Assembly (NCBI RefSeq): GCF_014641695.1
Contig: NZ_BMIF01000006.1
Location: forward strand, 124,001 to 188,000
Direction: 5' to 3'
Source: Nitratireductor aestuarii
GTDB taxonomy: Bacteria > Pseudomonadota > Alphaproteobacteria > Rhizobiales > Rhizobiaceae
DNA: 64,000 nt
The notes under the pieces: generated by a model
Database searches by the model: none
What the model was told of the DNA's origin: nothing
The model's input: the letters and a program-made list of their open reading frames with translations, nothing else
Position numbers and translations under genes: made by a program
Shown here: one piece after another, positions 34,686 to 42,711 of the stretch
Numbering within the stretch: position 1 is the stretch's first letter
Layout of the letters: each line of letters starts with the position of its first letter

Positions 34686-34820
34686 CGAGTGGTTTCGATG
34701 GCTTGAAGTTCCAGCGAAGCAGGTCATCGCGCGAACTTTCCTTCAGACTGGAGCTGGACGCTACGCAATCGGCGCCTTCCCATCTGCTCGTTTATTGGGG
34801 CTAAGGCGGCTCCGTGTTCG

Positions 34821-34853
34821 TCATTTCAGCATTTCTGTGAAACACCGAAATGA
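34821..34853. promoter_or_regulatory. nested palindrome downstream of the two-component operon
   Basis: Outer arms TCATTTC (34821-34827) and GAAATGA (34847-34853) surround inner arms TTTC (34832-34835) and GAAA (34839-34842), all on one dyad axis. It could be a hairpin terminator for the upstream operon or a two-fold symmetric operator before the Ntn hydrolase gene. There is no T tract. The remaining bases of the 295-bp gap show nothing else I recognise. Confidence 0.4.
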
Positions 34854-34980
34854 TTCTAAGGGGAACAATTGCCAACGAGATGGGTTTATTTGCCTTCTGA
34901 CGGTCTTCAGGATGCAGCCGGCTACGCTCGGGTAATTCTCGACCGAATTCCCGAAATTCACGCCTTGAGAGGACTGACCC

Positions 34981-35676
34981 ATGACCGCCGTGCTTGCAAT
35001 CGTCTGCCAGGATGGAGTTGTGCTCGGCTCAGACTCCCAGATCACGGACAAGGGGCGCGGCATGACATATCCTGCCGAGAAGCTGCACCCTCTGGGCGGT
35101 CAGGCGGCATGGGGCGGCAGTGGCGCGCGATCGGTCCTCTTCGATGTCAGGCGCAGCTTTAACGAAAACAGCGCAGCTATTCTGGAGGCGCCGGATATCG
35201 GACGAGCGATGCAGGAACTGCTCCTCCCCATCTTCCGCCATCATTATGAGACGTTCATCCCTGATGTCCCCGGTGAGGAAGATGGCGGGACCCCCGCGGC
35301 CTACGTGATGGCAGCAGGTTGGCGAGACGGCGAACCCTGGATCATTGAGATAACGCCCTCCGGCATGATCGGCAATTACGCCGATATCGGATTCCACGCC
35401 GTCGGCAGCGGCGCGGCTATGGCACGGCAGGCCGGCTCGCTTCTGTCTCACTTTTCCTTGACCAGGCGATCTCTGCGCTTCGGCTGTGCGGCTGTGCTAA
35501 GGGTCCTGCAGGCACTTGACGAGACCTCTCCCAGCGTAGGTAAACCGTTCAGTCTGTGTCGCATTGATAAGGATGGAGCACACCACCTTACCGATAAGGA
35601 AATTGAGCAAGTGAACAAGGATGTTCGCCGATGGGTAGAGGCCGAACAGACGGCAATCGCCAGCATATTCGACTAA
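34981..35676 (+). CDS. proteasome beta-like N-terminal-nucleophile hydrolase
   Basis: A 231-residue single-domain protein of the proteasome/Ntn-hydrolase fold. After Met removal the chain begins with Thr1 (TAVLAIVCQDGVVLGSDSQ). Counting from it, Asp17 and Lys33 fall exactly where 20S beta subunits have them, Gly47 lies in WGGSGAR, the GSG of the Ser129 region occurs at 141-143, and D179-x-x-S182 matches the Asp166-x-x-Ser169 pair. All catalytic elements are therefore present. Known bacterial relatives are HslV, Anbu and BPH; this one lacks the Anbu neighbour genes and has no ATPase nearby. GAGAGG precedes the ATG. Assembly state and substrate are unknown. Confidence 0.82.
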   Translation: MTAVLAIVCQDGVVLGSDSQITDKGRGMTYPAEKLHPLGGQAAWGGSGARSVLFDVRRSFNENSAAILEAPDIGRAMQELLLPIFRHHYETFIPDVPGEEDGGTPAAYVMAAGWRDGEPWIIEITPSGMIGNYADIGFHAVGSGAAMARQAGSLLSHFSLTRRSLRFGCAAVLRVLQALDETSPSVGKPFSLCRIDKDGAHHLTDKEIEQVNKDVRRWVEAEQTAIASIFD

Positions 35677-35699
35677 GCTGCGAGCGGTTGAGTTCTCGA

Positions 35700-36530
35700 T
35701 CAAATCTCTCCCAGCAGATGGTGCATGTCCTCAACCTCGGTCAGTCGATGCCGGCCGGTATTTCCGCGTAGACGAAACAGTTCGTCTGCCATGATGTGGC
35801 ACAGCACCAGGACGGCGGCGTGGTTGTCGAGTGGCGAGGGGCTGTTGTCACGCAACGCAGTAGCCATGTGGGCTTCAAGGGCTTGCGGTAATGTTGGTCC
35901 ACGATCAAAAGTGAGCGGGCTTTCAGTTGTGGCAGCAGGGAAAGCGCTGCGCGGACCAGTGGCACCAACCGGCGGATGGCGAAGACAACGACAACATCGC
36001 GCTCGGTGAGGCTGGATAAGGACTCTGCGATAGTCTCCCCGTCGTTCGGGAGTAGCGCGGTGTTGGGCACACCAGGCTGACTTGCCATCTCAAATATTGG
36101 CGAGGAAGTGACCATTGCGCATGCCGAGGAAGACGACCTTTCCGGCGTCAGCCATACCCTGCGCCGCTGCCGCCAACTCTGTCGGATCAAGGCTGGCAAA
36201 GGTCTCAGCGATGTTCTGCTGCCCAAAATGGACATGGCGTGCGATCTGGCCGACCGTATCGGTCGGGTCCTTCTCCAGCAGGTAGTTCGGTACACCTTCA
36301 CTCCGAAGGTCGGGTGCGTGCCGCTTCATGTCCTCGTAGTTGCGGAAGCCGAGTTTATGCACGAACCTGCTGACGGCCGCGTTCGAAATGCCAGCCATTT
36401 TGGCCAGTTCCACTGCGGTGTAGCTGGCGATATCCCCGGGAAAGGACAGGATCACGTCGGCAAGTTGCCGATCTGCTGGCGAGGTGCTGCCGGCATGTTC
36501 GTGAATGAGCAGTGATAGCGGCTTCCGCCG
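35700..36530 (-). pseudogene. frameshifted RpiR-family transcriptional regulator
   Basis: Minus-strand codons from about 36530 read LLIHEHAGSTSPADRQLADVI, the RpiR N-terminal HTH (AGISNAAVSRFVHKLGFRNY follows). The frame ends at 36090 just after GMRNGHFLANI; the neighbouring frame continues with FEMASQPGVPNTALLPNDGETIAESL and RDVVVVFAIRR, the start of the SIS domain. A second shift near 35895 restores SPLDNHAAVLVLCHIMADEL and the usual end VEDMHHLLGEI-stop at 35700. No start codon with a ribosome site remains. In intact form it would have been a sugar-phosphate or amine-responsive regulator of about 280 residues. Confidence 0.82.
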
Positions 36531-36540
36531 GTGACCGATG

Positions 36541-36938
36541 TGTGATCGACATGGAGTTCCGCTTTCTGCCGGGGAGATCCTGATTTCCTGGTAGAGCGTC
36601 TGATCATGGCTGAGGTTCGACGTCTTGACAAAAACATGGCTGCGCGCGTGCCCGGTTGCGGAGTCACCATTGAGCCAGTCTATGCCTATCCAGCATTTGA
36701 TATGTCGGCCGAACATCCTTCGGTATTGACGGTCAAGCGATGTGCCGGTCGTAACGGTGACGTAAGGCTGTCATACGGCACGGAGGCAGGCTGCTTCCGC
36801 GCGGCCATGTAAATGCCGGTCGTCGTCTGCGGTCCCGGAGATATCTGTCAGGCGCATCAACCCGATGAATACCTCGCAACTAACTAACTGAACGCATGCG
36901 GGGATTTCCTGATCAATCTGGTCAAGGCAGTGTGTTGA
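36541..36938 (+). pseudogene. argE: C-terminal remnant of an acetylornithine-deacetylase-type M20 hydrolase
   Basis: Plus-strand codons read DMEFRFLPG, then after a frameshift near 36572 GDPDFLVERLIMAEVRRLD, GVTIEPVYAYPAFD, LSYGTEAGCFRAAM, an in-frame TAA (36810-36812), MPVVVCGPGDICQAHQPDEY, a second in-frame TAA (36885-36887), and LNACGDFLINLVKAVC with a final TGA at 36936-36938. YPAFD, YGTEAG and CGPGDI-x-QAH-x-PDE are landmarks of ArgE. The N-terminal two thirds are missing, the break lying against the 5' end of the RpiR remnant. Confidence 0.8.
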
Positions 36939-37082
36939 TCTAAAATCTCTTGCATCGTCGTGCACTGCTCAGCTCGTTGGTCCTCCACACGAGCCGATGC
37001 AGCGCACCTGCCGTCTCCTTCGCCGGCCGGGCATGAATGCGGGTCGGCGAGCTCCTCCCTTTCGCACTCCGGACTGCCTGTC

Positions 37083-37349
37083 GGCACATGGAGACTTGTG
37101 GCAGCCCATACCATTCTGTGCATACCTTAGGTCATCCGGATCGTTCTGCCTCTCTTGCAGCGGTTTGACCGTAGTCTGGAAGAGGCTGCTCTCAGCCTCG
37201 GCGCGACGCCATTCCACAGCTTCTTCCTGGTCTTGGTTCCGGTCATCCGGCCCGCAGTGGTCGCCGGCGCCGCGATGGCTTTCATAACGTCGTTCGATGA
37301 GGTCGTGCTGGCGCTTTTCCTATCCGTGCCCGGGGCAACAACGCTTCCA
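37083..37349 (+). pseudogene. remnant of a polyamine-type ABC permease (PotC-like)
   Basis: One frame reads GTWRLVAAHTILCIP, a TAG at 37128-37130 where relatives have Tyr, then VIRIVLPLLQRFDRSLEEAA, LSLGATPFHSFFLVLVPVIRP and [30 protein letters not shown] is the EAA loop of PotC/spermidine-putrescine permeases. The 5' part is unrecognisable and the C-terminal helix is lost, because the sequence jumps directly into the ATPase remnant at 37349. Confidence 0.8.
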
Positions 37350-37849
37350 TCTTCGTGACCCACGATCAAAACGAGGCTATGGCCATCGCCGACAGAATTG
37401 CGGTGATGAATAAAGGTGTAATTGAACAACTTGGTTCCGCTGTAGAAATATACAGCCGCCCGGCGACGCGCTTCATTGCTTCATTCATAGGCAAGGCCAA
37501 TTTCCTGCCAGCAAAGGTCATATCCGTGAGGGAGCACGTTGTTGAGTTATCCGGCGGAACTCGCTTGAAGATCCCCTCGCAGGAACTTCCGTCAGAAAAT
37601 AGTACTGTCGATCTCATGATCCGCCCGGAAAATATTACTGTGTCGCCTGCAAAGAACGAGGCTGGTATTGAGACAAGGATGGCTGGGATTACGTATCAAG
37701 GCGCAATTGCCAGAGTGCGGGCTGTCACGCCTGAAGGCGTTGAAGTGCTTGCCGAGATCCCCGGTAGTGCTGTCTCTTCCCTTCCCGACGAAGGCGGAAC
37801 TGTTTACCTGAAGCCGGATCCAGTGTTCGCCCGCGCCTTTGCTTCCTGA
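37349..37849 (+). pseudogene. C-terminal half of a PotA-like ABC ATPase
   Basis: About 166 codons remain, starting at the H-loop [19 protein letters not shown] and continuing through [20 protein letters not shown] to a TOBE domain ([12 protein letters not shown]) and a normal stop. Walker A, signature and Walker B are gone. The H-loop is joined in a different frame to the middle of the permease remnant, so one deletion removed the 3' end of the permease gene and the 5' half of the ATPase gene. A GTG at 37355 leaves an open frame, but the product could not bind ATP. Confidence 0.82.
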
Positions 37850-38022
37850 AGGGAACAGCTTGCGGTGAAATCCGAACCGCACACTGGGAGAACTGGCTTC
37901 AGGAGAGCCGCTGCAGGCTCCCTGCAAAGCAAAATGTGACAGCGTCCGGGGGAGGGCACACCGCCGCGCTGTATGATGTCCTGTAGAACTTGACATCACT
38001 CGGCCTTATAGCTAACCATTCG

Positions 38023-38037
38023 TGGACAGTATGCCTA
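38023..38037. promoter_or_regulatory. degenerate IclR-type palindrome upstream of gguC
   Basis: TGGACAgtaTGcCtA matches the perfect palindrome TGGACA-N3-TGTCCA found at 50256 and 56534 except for two bases of the right arm. It lies 91 bp before the gguC start and about 28 bp after a consensus -35-like TTGACA (37990-37995); no good -10 follows at 17 bp, so the promoter itself is doubtful. Confidence 0.35.
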
Positions 38038-38127
38038 CATTGTAGACAAGCGGGTGTCCCTGAGAGGATGCTTGGGTTCCTAAATCCGGTCGCAACGGTC
38101 GGAGTTGTATGAATTGAGGATAAGACT

Positions 38128-39126
38128 ATGCGGCTGATCCAGTTCGTCGGGCCAGACGGTTCGCGCGCCATTGGCGTTGTTGACGGAAATGCGGTGCGCG
38201 AGGTGCGTGGCGTCGATAGCATTCGCGAACTGGCTTTGAGGGCTATCGCTGAAAACCGCTCGATCGATGATCAGGTGCTGCAACTTGGCGTAGGTGCATC
38301 GCACGACTACGACCAGTTGCTTTCCGACGGCAAGGTGTTGCCACCGATTGACCACCCCGATGCAGCCCACGTGATGGTTGCCGGCACCGGGTTGACCCAC
38401 ATGGGCAGCGCCTCTTCGCGCTCGAAAATGCACCAGAAGGCGTCGACCGGCGATGAAGCCAGCATGACCGACACGGAGCGCATGTTCAAATGGGGCCTGG
38501 ATGGCGGGAAGCCTGCCAGCGGCACAGCGGGCGTGCAGCCTGAGTGGTTCTATAAGGGAGATGGGTCTGCCATTGTCGCCCCGGGCGCGCCTCTGGATGT
38601 TCCCGACTTCAGCGACGATGTGGGCGAGGAGCCGGAAATCGTCGGACTCTATGTCGTCGGTGAGGATAGTAATCCGTACAGGGTCGGTTATGCCATTGGC
38701 AATGAAGTGACCGATCACGTGATGGAAAAGAAGAACTACCTCTACCTTGCCCATTCAAAGCTGAGGCAGTGTGCCTTCGGTCCCGAACTGTTCGTTGGTC
38801 AGTTGCCGGACAACATTGAAGGGACAGCCCGGATCCTGCGCGATGGCAAGCCCATCTGGGAAAAACCTTTCCCGACAGGAGAGGCGAACATGTCCCACTC
38901 CATCGAAAATATCGAATTTCACCATTTCAAGTACAACCAGTTTCTACGTGCGGGAGACGTCCACGCGATATTCCTGGGTACGTCTGTAGCATCGTTTGGA
39001 GACGGGGTTAGGGTCGAGGTTGGAGACACCTTCGAGATCGACATTCCGCTTTTCGGCCGCCCGCTTGTCAATGGAACGCGGTCGAGCAGCACTCTCGTCA
39101 AGCCGGGCGCAGTGAAATCGCTTTGA
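38128..39126 (+). CDS. gguC: GguC/AraD1-family fumarylacetoacetate-hydrolase-fold enzyme
   Basis: A 332-residue protein starting MRLIQFVGPDGSRAIGVVDG, with the FAH-fold metal-site segments VGEEPEIVGLYVVGED (about 168-183) and YAIGNEVTDH (about 190-199) and the family block HSKLRQCAFGPEL. GguC was first named beside the chvE-gguAB sugar transporter of Agrobacterium; AraD1 members dehydrate 2-keto-3-deoxy-L-arabinonate. GAGGA precedes the ATG. An operator-like palindrome upstream suggests co-regulation with the arabinonate-type dehydratase at 48.4 kb, which would supply exactly this substrate. No ABC partner genes remain beside it, only decayed ones. Confidence 0.85.
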   Translation: MRLIQFVGPDGSRAIGVVDGNAVREVRGVDSIRELALRAIAENRSIDDQVLQLGVGASHDYDQLLSDGKVLPPIDHPDAAHVMVAGTGLTHMGSASSRSKMHQKASTGDEASMTDTERMFKWGLDGGKPASGTAGVQPEWFYKGDGSAIVAPGAPLDVPDFSDDVGEEPEIVGLYVVGEDSNPYRVGYAIGNEVTDHVMEKKNYLYLAHSKLRQCAFGPELFVGQLPDNIEGTARILRDGKPIWEKPFPTGEANMSHSIENIEFHHFKYNQFLRAGDVHAIFLGTSVASFGDGVRVEVGDTFEIDIPLFGRPLVNGTRSSSTLVKPGAVKSL

Positions 39127-39544
39127 TCGCGCGCCGCGGCAAGCCGGGAGCAATGGTATCTGGCCGCGCCCCGAGGGCGTAGTAGATAGTTATCTGTCAG
39201 CTATCTAATAGCGTTTATCGGATGCGGTGACAGGGCATAACGGAAGAAGGCGTTCTCGCAACCCGGTAGTGCGAGACGCGATAGTGCTGGAGGCATAGTC
39301 ATCTGACTTCAAGTGACCCGGGAGGGTTGGTGTGATGCACGCCAATGTTGGGTCACAGCAGGTTTCTTATCAGCTTGCCGGTCGATAAGAACCCTGCCTG
39401 TTCTGAATGTGGAGGACCGATGTACGTTGATCATAGACTTTGTGTCGGAAGAAGATCCCGGTTGTCCATCCGGACAACCAAGGAACTTCATTTGAAATCC
39501 TCACGGTCGATCTGCGCTCGGTATAGCATTTGTTCAATCCAGGC
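39127..39544. other. intergenic region between gguC and lysR
   Basis: No convincing gene. A short open frame at 39313-39495 (60 codons) has no ribosome site and no family resemblance. A 7-bp dyad TAGATAG (39183-39189)/CTATCTA (39201-39207) may be a weak terminator for gguC, and a palindrome at 39462-39477 may be an operator for the LysR gene. Confidence 0.6.
39462..39477. promoter_or_regulatory. palindrome upstream of the lysR gene
   Basis: TTGTCCatccGGACAA has perfect 6-bp arms and a 4-base spacer, 68 bp before the LysR start. The arms resemble those of the IclR-type palindrome in inverted order, but spacing and polarity differ. It could be an autoregulatory site of the LysR protein; this is a position-based guess. 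Confidence 0.35.
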
Positions 39545-40471
39545 ATGACCCCACCACTTCACTCGATCATTTCAAGGCTTCACCTGAAACAGTTGAGGCT
39601 TCTGGTGGCGCTGGGCGAGCACGGCACGCTCCTGAAGGCTTCGCAGCAGGTCGCGTTGACCCAACCCGGCGCCAGCAAGGCATTGCAGGAAATCGAGACG
39701 ACCTTCGGTACGCCGTTGTTCGTTCGCACCAATCGCGGCCTTGAGCCCAACGTCGTCGGCCATTGCGTCATTCGCTATGCTCGCCGTATACAAACAGATC
39801 TCGCGCATCTGCGCGATGAGATCGTTGGTATCACGCGCGGCCATGGCGGGCGGGTGGCGGCGGGCGTCATAATGGGGGCAGTACCGCTGCTCACAGATGC
39901 AGTCTCCGCGCTTGTTGCTCGGCAGGCAGACTTGTCCGTCGAGATTGTCGAAGACACCAGTGCTGCGCTGTTGGCCGAGCTCGATGCCGGTCGACTCGAC
40001 CTTGCGATTTGCCGCACGACCGTCAGCCAGACGCCGCAGGTCTATGACAGTGTGAAGCTCCAGGACGAGACGCTCGCGGTGATCGCCAACGTTGGCCATC
40101 CCCTGCGGCACGCGAAGAAGCTTACACTGCATGAGCTGGCGCCATATCGATGGGTGGTTTATCGCGCGAACATGCCGATGCGGCTCTTGCTCGAACGGGA
40201 GTATCGCGAGAGCGGGATACGCTTTCCGCAGCACCTGCTCGAGACGACTTCCGCATTTGCGACGCTGACGCTGTTGCAGGCCAATCCGTCCTTTGTTGCT
40301 CTGGTTTCAATCGAAGTCGCACGGTTCTTCAAGATCCGGCAGATGGCGCGTATCCTGCCGTTGGCCCTGGCGTCACAAAGCGAGCCTTATGAGCTCGTGA
40401 CCCGTAAAGGGGGACCGGTTCAACCGGCTTCGAAACTGCTGATCCAGGAATTGCTCCATCGACAGTCCTGA
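39545..40471 (+). CDS. LysR-family regulator, GbpR-like
   Basis: A 308-residue LysR-type regulator: N-terminal HTH (LKQLRLLVALGEHGTLLKAS, VALTQPGASKALQEIE, GTPLFVRTNRGLEPN), then a substrate-binding domain from about residue 90. The GbpR branch controls sugar-binding-protein and gguABC genes, which fits the gguC gene immediately upstream on the same strand. The ATG at 39545 fits the usual start just before the HTH; a TTG at 39530 would add five residues; neither has a strong ribosome site. It is convergent with the Tat flavoprotein gene. Confidence 0.87.
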   Translation: MTPPLHSIISRLHLKQLRLLVALGEHGTLLKASQQVALTQPGASKALQEIETTFGTPLFVRTNRGLEPNVVGHCVIRYARRIQTDLAHLRDEIVGITRGHGGRVAAGVIMGAVPLLTDAVSALVARQADLSVEIVEDTSAALLAELDAGRLDLAICRTTVSQTPQVYDSVKLQDETLAVIANVGHPLRHAKKLTLHELAPYRWVVYRANMPMRLLLEREYRESGIRFPQHLLETTSAFATLTLLQANPSFVALVSIEVARFFKIRQMARILPLALASQSEPYELVTRKGGPVQPASKLLIQELLHRQS

Positions 40472-40617
40472 GCATCAGGTCGGCGCGCCTCGATCATTAC
40501 AGTATTCCACCGATGCTCGGCGCTCATTGCTTGAAGCACGCACCTCTTTTTCAAAGTCCGGAACGAGGCGAGTGGTTTGAATCGGTAGCTTCGGGCTGGT
40601 CTGAGAAATGAAACAAC

Positions 40618-40642
40618 CCCGCCGGGCGAGAAGCCGGGCGGG
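40618..40642 (-). terminator. terminator after the Tat flavoprotein gene
   Basis: GC-rich arms CCCGCC (40618-40623) and GGCGGG (40637-40642) form a hairpin 24 bp beyond the flavoprotein stop; on the minus strand it is followed by the T-rich stretch GTTGTTTCATTT. Confidence 0.65.
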
Positions 40643-40665
40643 ACTGTGCTTGGGAGTACTGGTCT

Positions 40666-42408
40666 TTAAGCCGGACGAAGGGCTGCGTGCCTTGCGGCAA
40701 TGATACCCTGGACGAGGGCGCGAGCATTGCCGTGCTGACTGAAGCCGCCGGCACATTCGCCAGCAGCGTAGAGGCCCGGAATGGGCTGACCGGCAACGTC
40801 GAGGACCTGGCTGTTGGCGTTGATGCGCAGGCCCGACCTTGCGTCGTGGATCACCGGTGTCGACCAGGCAGCATAGAAAGGTCCATTCTGGATCTTGTAC
40901 TGCGGGCGCGGCTTGCCGAAGTCAGTGTCAACGCCTGAGTCAACAAAGCTGTTGTAGCGCGCCACGGTCTGAACCAGGTTGCTTGGCGGCATGGGGACGC
41001 GCTGATGCGGCATGATGATCTTCTGCGCAAGTTCTTCCAGCGTGTTTGCCTGGAAGAAGAAGCCTCCGTCAACATCGACGAAGGGCGCGCCTATAGTCCA
41101 ACGCTGGCGAGTTACGGCATCCGCATCGAAGATAGCCCAGATTGGGCCGCCGCCATTCTTGCCGTCACCGATTCCCGCCAAAGCGGCGTTGATCCAGTTT
41201 TGTGGGTTCCAGTTAACGTTCTTGGCATTCAAGTAGCTACCCTGAACGTAATTGCTGACCTGACCAGCGCTATTCGTCGGGAATTGCCCAGCCGTTTCGT
41301 CGAAGAACCGGTTTCCGAGCATATTTACATGGATAACGTTCTGGTTGTTGACGTTGGCCAGACCGGAGGCCTTCGCTAGATGGAAGACGGGGCTCTGCGG
41401 TCCCCACTGCAGGAACGAGTAGTTGTACTGCGTTCCGATTGCAGTTGGCTTGGTGATGTTGGTGCCAAACTCTGCGGTCTGGTTGTAGGTGCCCGCGAGG
41501 GAAGCGCCGACATTCAGACCAGCGATGATACCGCTGGCGTCCTGGAAGGAGTAAGGCTCGCCTGCGACGCCGCAATACTCTGCCGTGAGTCGAGGATCGA
41601 ACTGGCGACGGTATTCCACGTTACCATTGCCACCGCCGCTGGCGATGATCACACCCTTGCGCGCCTGAATGTTAACCGTGCGACCTTGATAGGAGGCCTC
41701 GACGCCCGTTACCCCCTGCTGCATCCGGCGCACTGCAACCAGACGGTGTTCAGTCAGGATGGTGACGCCTTTTGCCCGTGCTGAGGCCTCGAGCGGACGT
41801 ATGAAGCCCGGCCCTTGCGACGTGGTCGCCTGCTGGTTTGCAGCGACAGGCAGGCCGGTGCGGACCGACACGTAGTTCATGATTGCGGTATGCATCATGC
41901 GGTTGACGGAATTGCCGACTTCATTGCCGCCGACGTTGTCGACCGTACTTCTCGTCCACCTGACGCCATTGCGGACCAGGAAATCGTAAAGGAAGAGGTT
42001 GTGGTCGGCAAATGCGCGGATGAGCTCGCGGTCGTTGAAGCGATAGCTCGTAGCACCATTGGGCAGGGTAACGGACCAATCGGTAAGATCGCGATACAGG
42101 AGGTCCGGGGAGTCCACAACGCCGGACGCGATCTGGGCAGGTGTTCCGCCTCCAATCGGAATATTGCCCGAGCTGACGATACCACGTCCGCCAATATGCG
42201 GCTGAGCCTCAAGGACAATTACAGATGCGCCCGCTTCGGCGGCGGCTACTGCGGCGCCAAGGCCCGCCGAGCCGCAACCTATAACAACAATATCGGCTAC
42301 GCGCGGTGACGCAGCATGGCCAATATTGACCTGCATAACGCTAGTGGCAACCCCCGCGGCGGCAATGCCGGCACCGGCCTTCAACAATGAGCGTCGGCTG
42401 ACAGTCAT
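40666..42408 (-). CDS. Tat-exported FAD flavoprotein (fumarate reductase / ketosteroid dehydrogenase-like)
   Basis: A 580-residue flavoprotein with a twin-arginine signal (SRRSLLKAG, hydrophobic stretch to about 25, cleavage after GHAAS) followed by the FAD motif DIVVIGCGSAGLGAAVAAAEAG and IVLEAQPHIGGRG. Further family blocks are GVIIASGGGNGN (near 265) and the C-terminal ATP/FAD-closing segment GLYAAGECAGGFSQHGNARAL. It belongs to the FAD_binding_2 group (fumarate reductase, urocanate reductase, 3-ketosteroid dehydrogenase). Periplasmic location implies folding with FAD before export and an electron donor or acceptor in the envelope. It is monocistronic, with a palindrome at 42433-42451 close to its start. 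Substrate unknown. Confidence 0.85.
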   Translation of the reverse strand: MTVSRRSLLKAGAGIAAAGVATSVMQVNIGHAASPRVADIVVIGCGSAGLGAAVAAAEAGASVIVLEAQPHIGGRGIVSSGNIPIGGGTPAQIASGVVDSPDLLYRDLTDWSVTLPNGATSYRFNDRELIRAFADHNLFLYDFLVRNGVRWTRSTVDNVGGNEVGNSVNRMMHTAIMNYVSVRTGLPVAANQQATTSQGPGFIRPLEASARAKGVTILTEHRLVAVRRMQQGVTGVEASYQGRTVNIQARKGVIIASGGGNGNVEYRRQFDPRLTAEYCGVAGEPYSFQDASGIIAGLNVGASLAGTYNQTAEFGTNITKPTAIGTQYNYSFLQWGPQSPVFHLAKASGLANVNNQNVIHVNMLGNRFFDETAGQFPTNSAGQVSNYVQGSYLNAKNVNWNPQNWINAALAGIGDGKNGGGPIWAIFDADAVTRQRWTIGAPFVDVDGGFFFQANTLEELAQKIIMPHQRVPMPPSNLVQTVARYNSFVDSGVDTDFGKPRPQYKIQNGPFYAAWSTPVIHDARSGLRINANSQVLDVAGQPIPGLYAAGECAGGFSQHGNARALVQGIIAARHAALRPA

Positions 42409-42711
42409 TACGTTCTCCTCCTGAAAAACTTTAGACCAGTATATGTGGTCTTTTGATACGGCCCCCAGCAGCTGAACTCATCTGACATGATAGCTGTAAA
42501 CACTTGGCCGATCGCAGTATCGCAGCATTTGCTCGCGCGACAATTGAGAAGATGTGATCTCGGTATAGCCTTTACGCAACCCAAAGTGCGAGCAACCGCT
42601 CTACCCGGTCATGTCCAACGCCAGACTGGTGGCGCGGGGCGATCGGAGATATTGAGGAGGTAAACGTATGCTGCGCGGACGAAGGATTTCTTTTGAATTT
42701 CCCTGCGGGAG
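42409..42711. other. intergenic region between flavoprotein gene and gspJ
   Basis: Apart from the palindrome near 42440 and the flavoprotein ribosome site, I see no gene, repeat or clear terminator for the gsp operon in this stretch. Confidence 0.6.
42433..42451. promoter_or_regulatory. operator-like palindrome before the Tat flavoprotein gene
   Basis: Perfect arms AGACCA (42433-42438) and TGGTCT (42446-42451) with a 7-base spacer lie 25-43 bp upstream of the ATG, a typical repressor position. The form resembles GntR/FadR-class sites, but no such regulator gene is in the window. Confidence 0.5.

Noticed and set aside
34651-34935. 94-codon plus-strand frame overlapping the end of the binding-protein gene
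   Set aside because: It begins inside a secure gene, has no ribosome site and contains the nested palindrome; not a credible gene.
39313-39495. 60-codon open frame between gguC and lysR
   Set aside because: No ribosome site and no recognisable family; it is likely chance.
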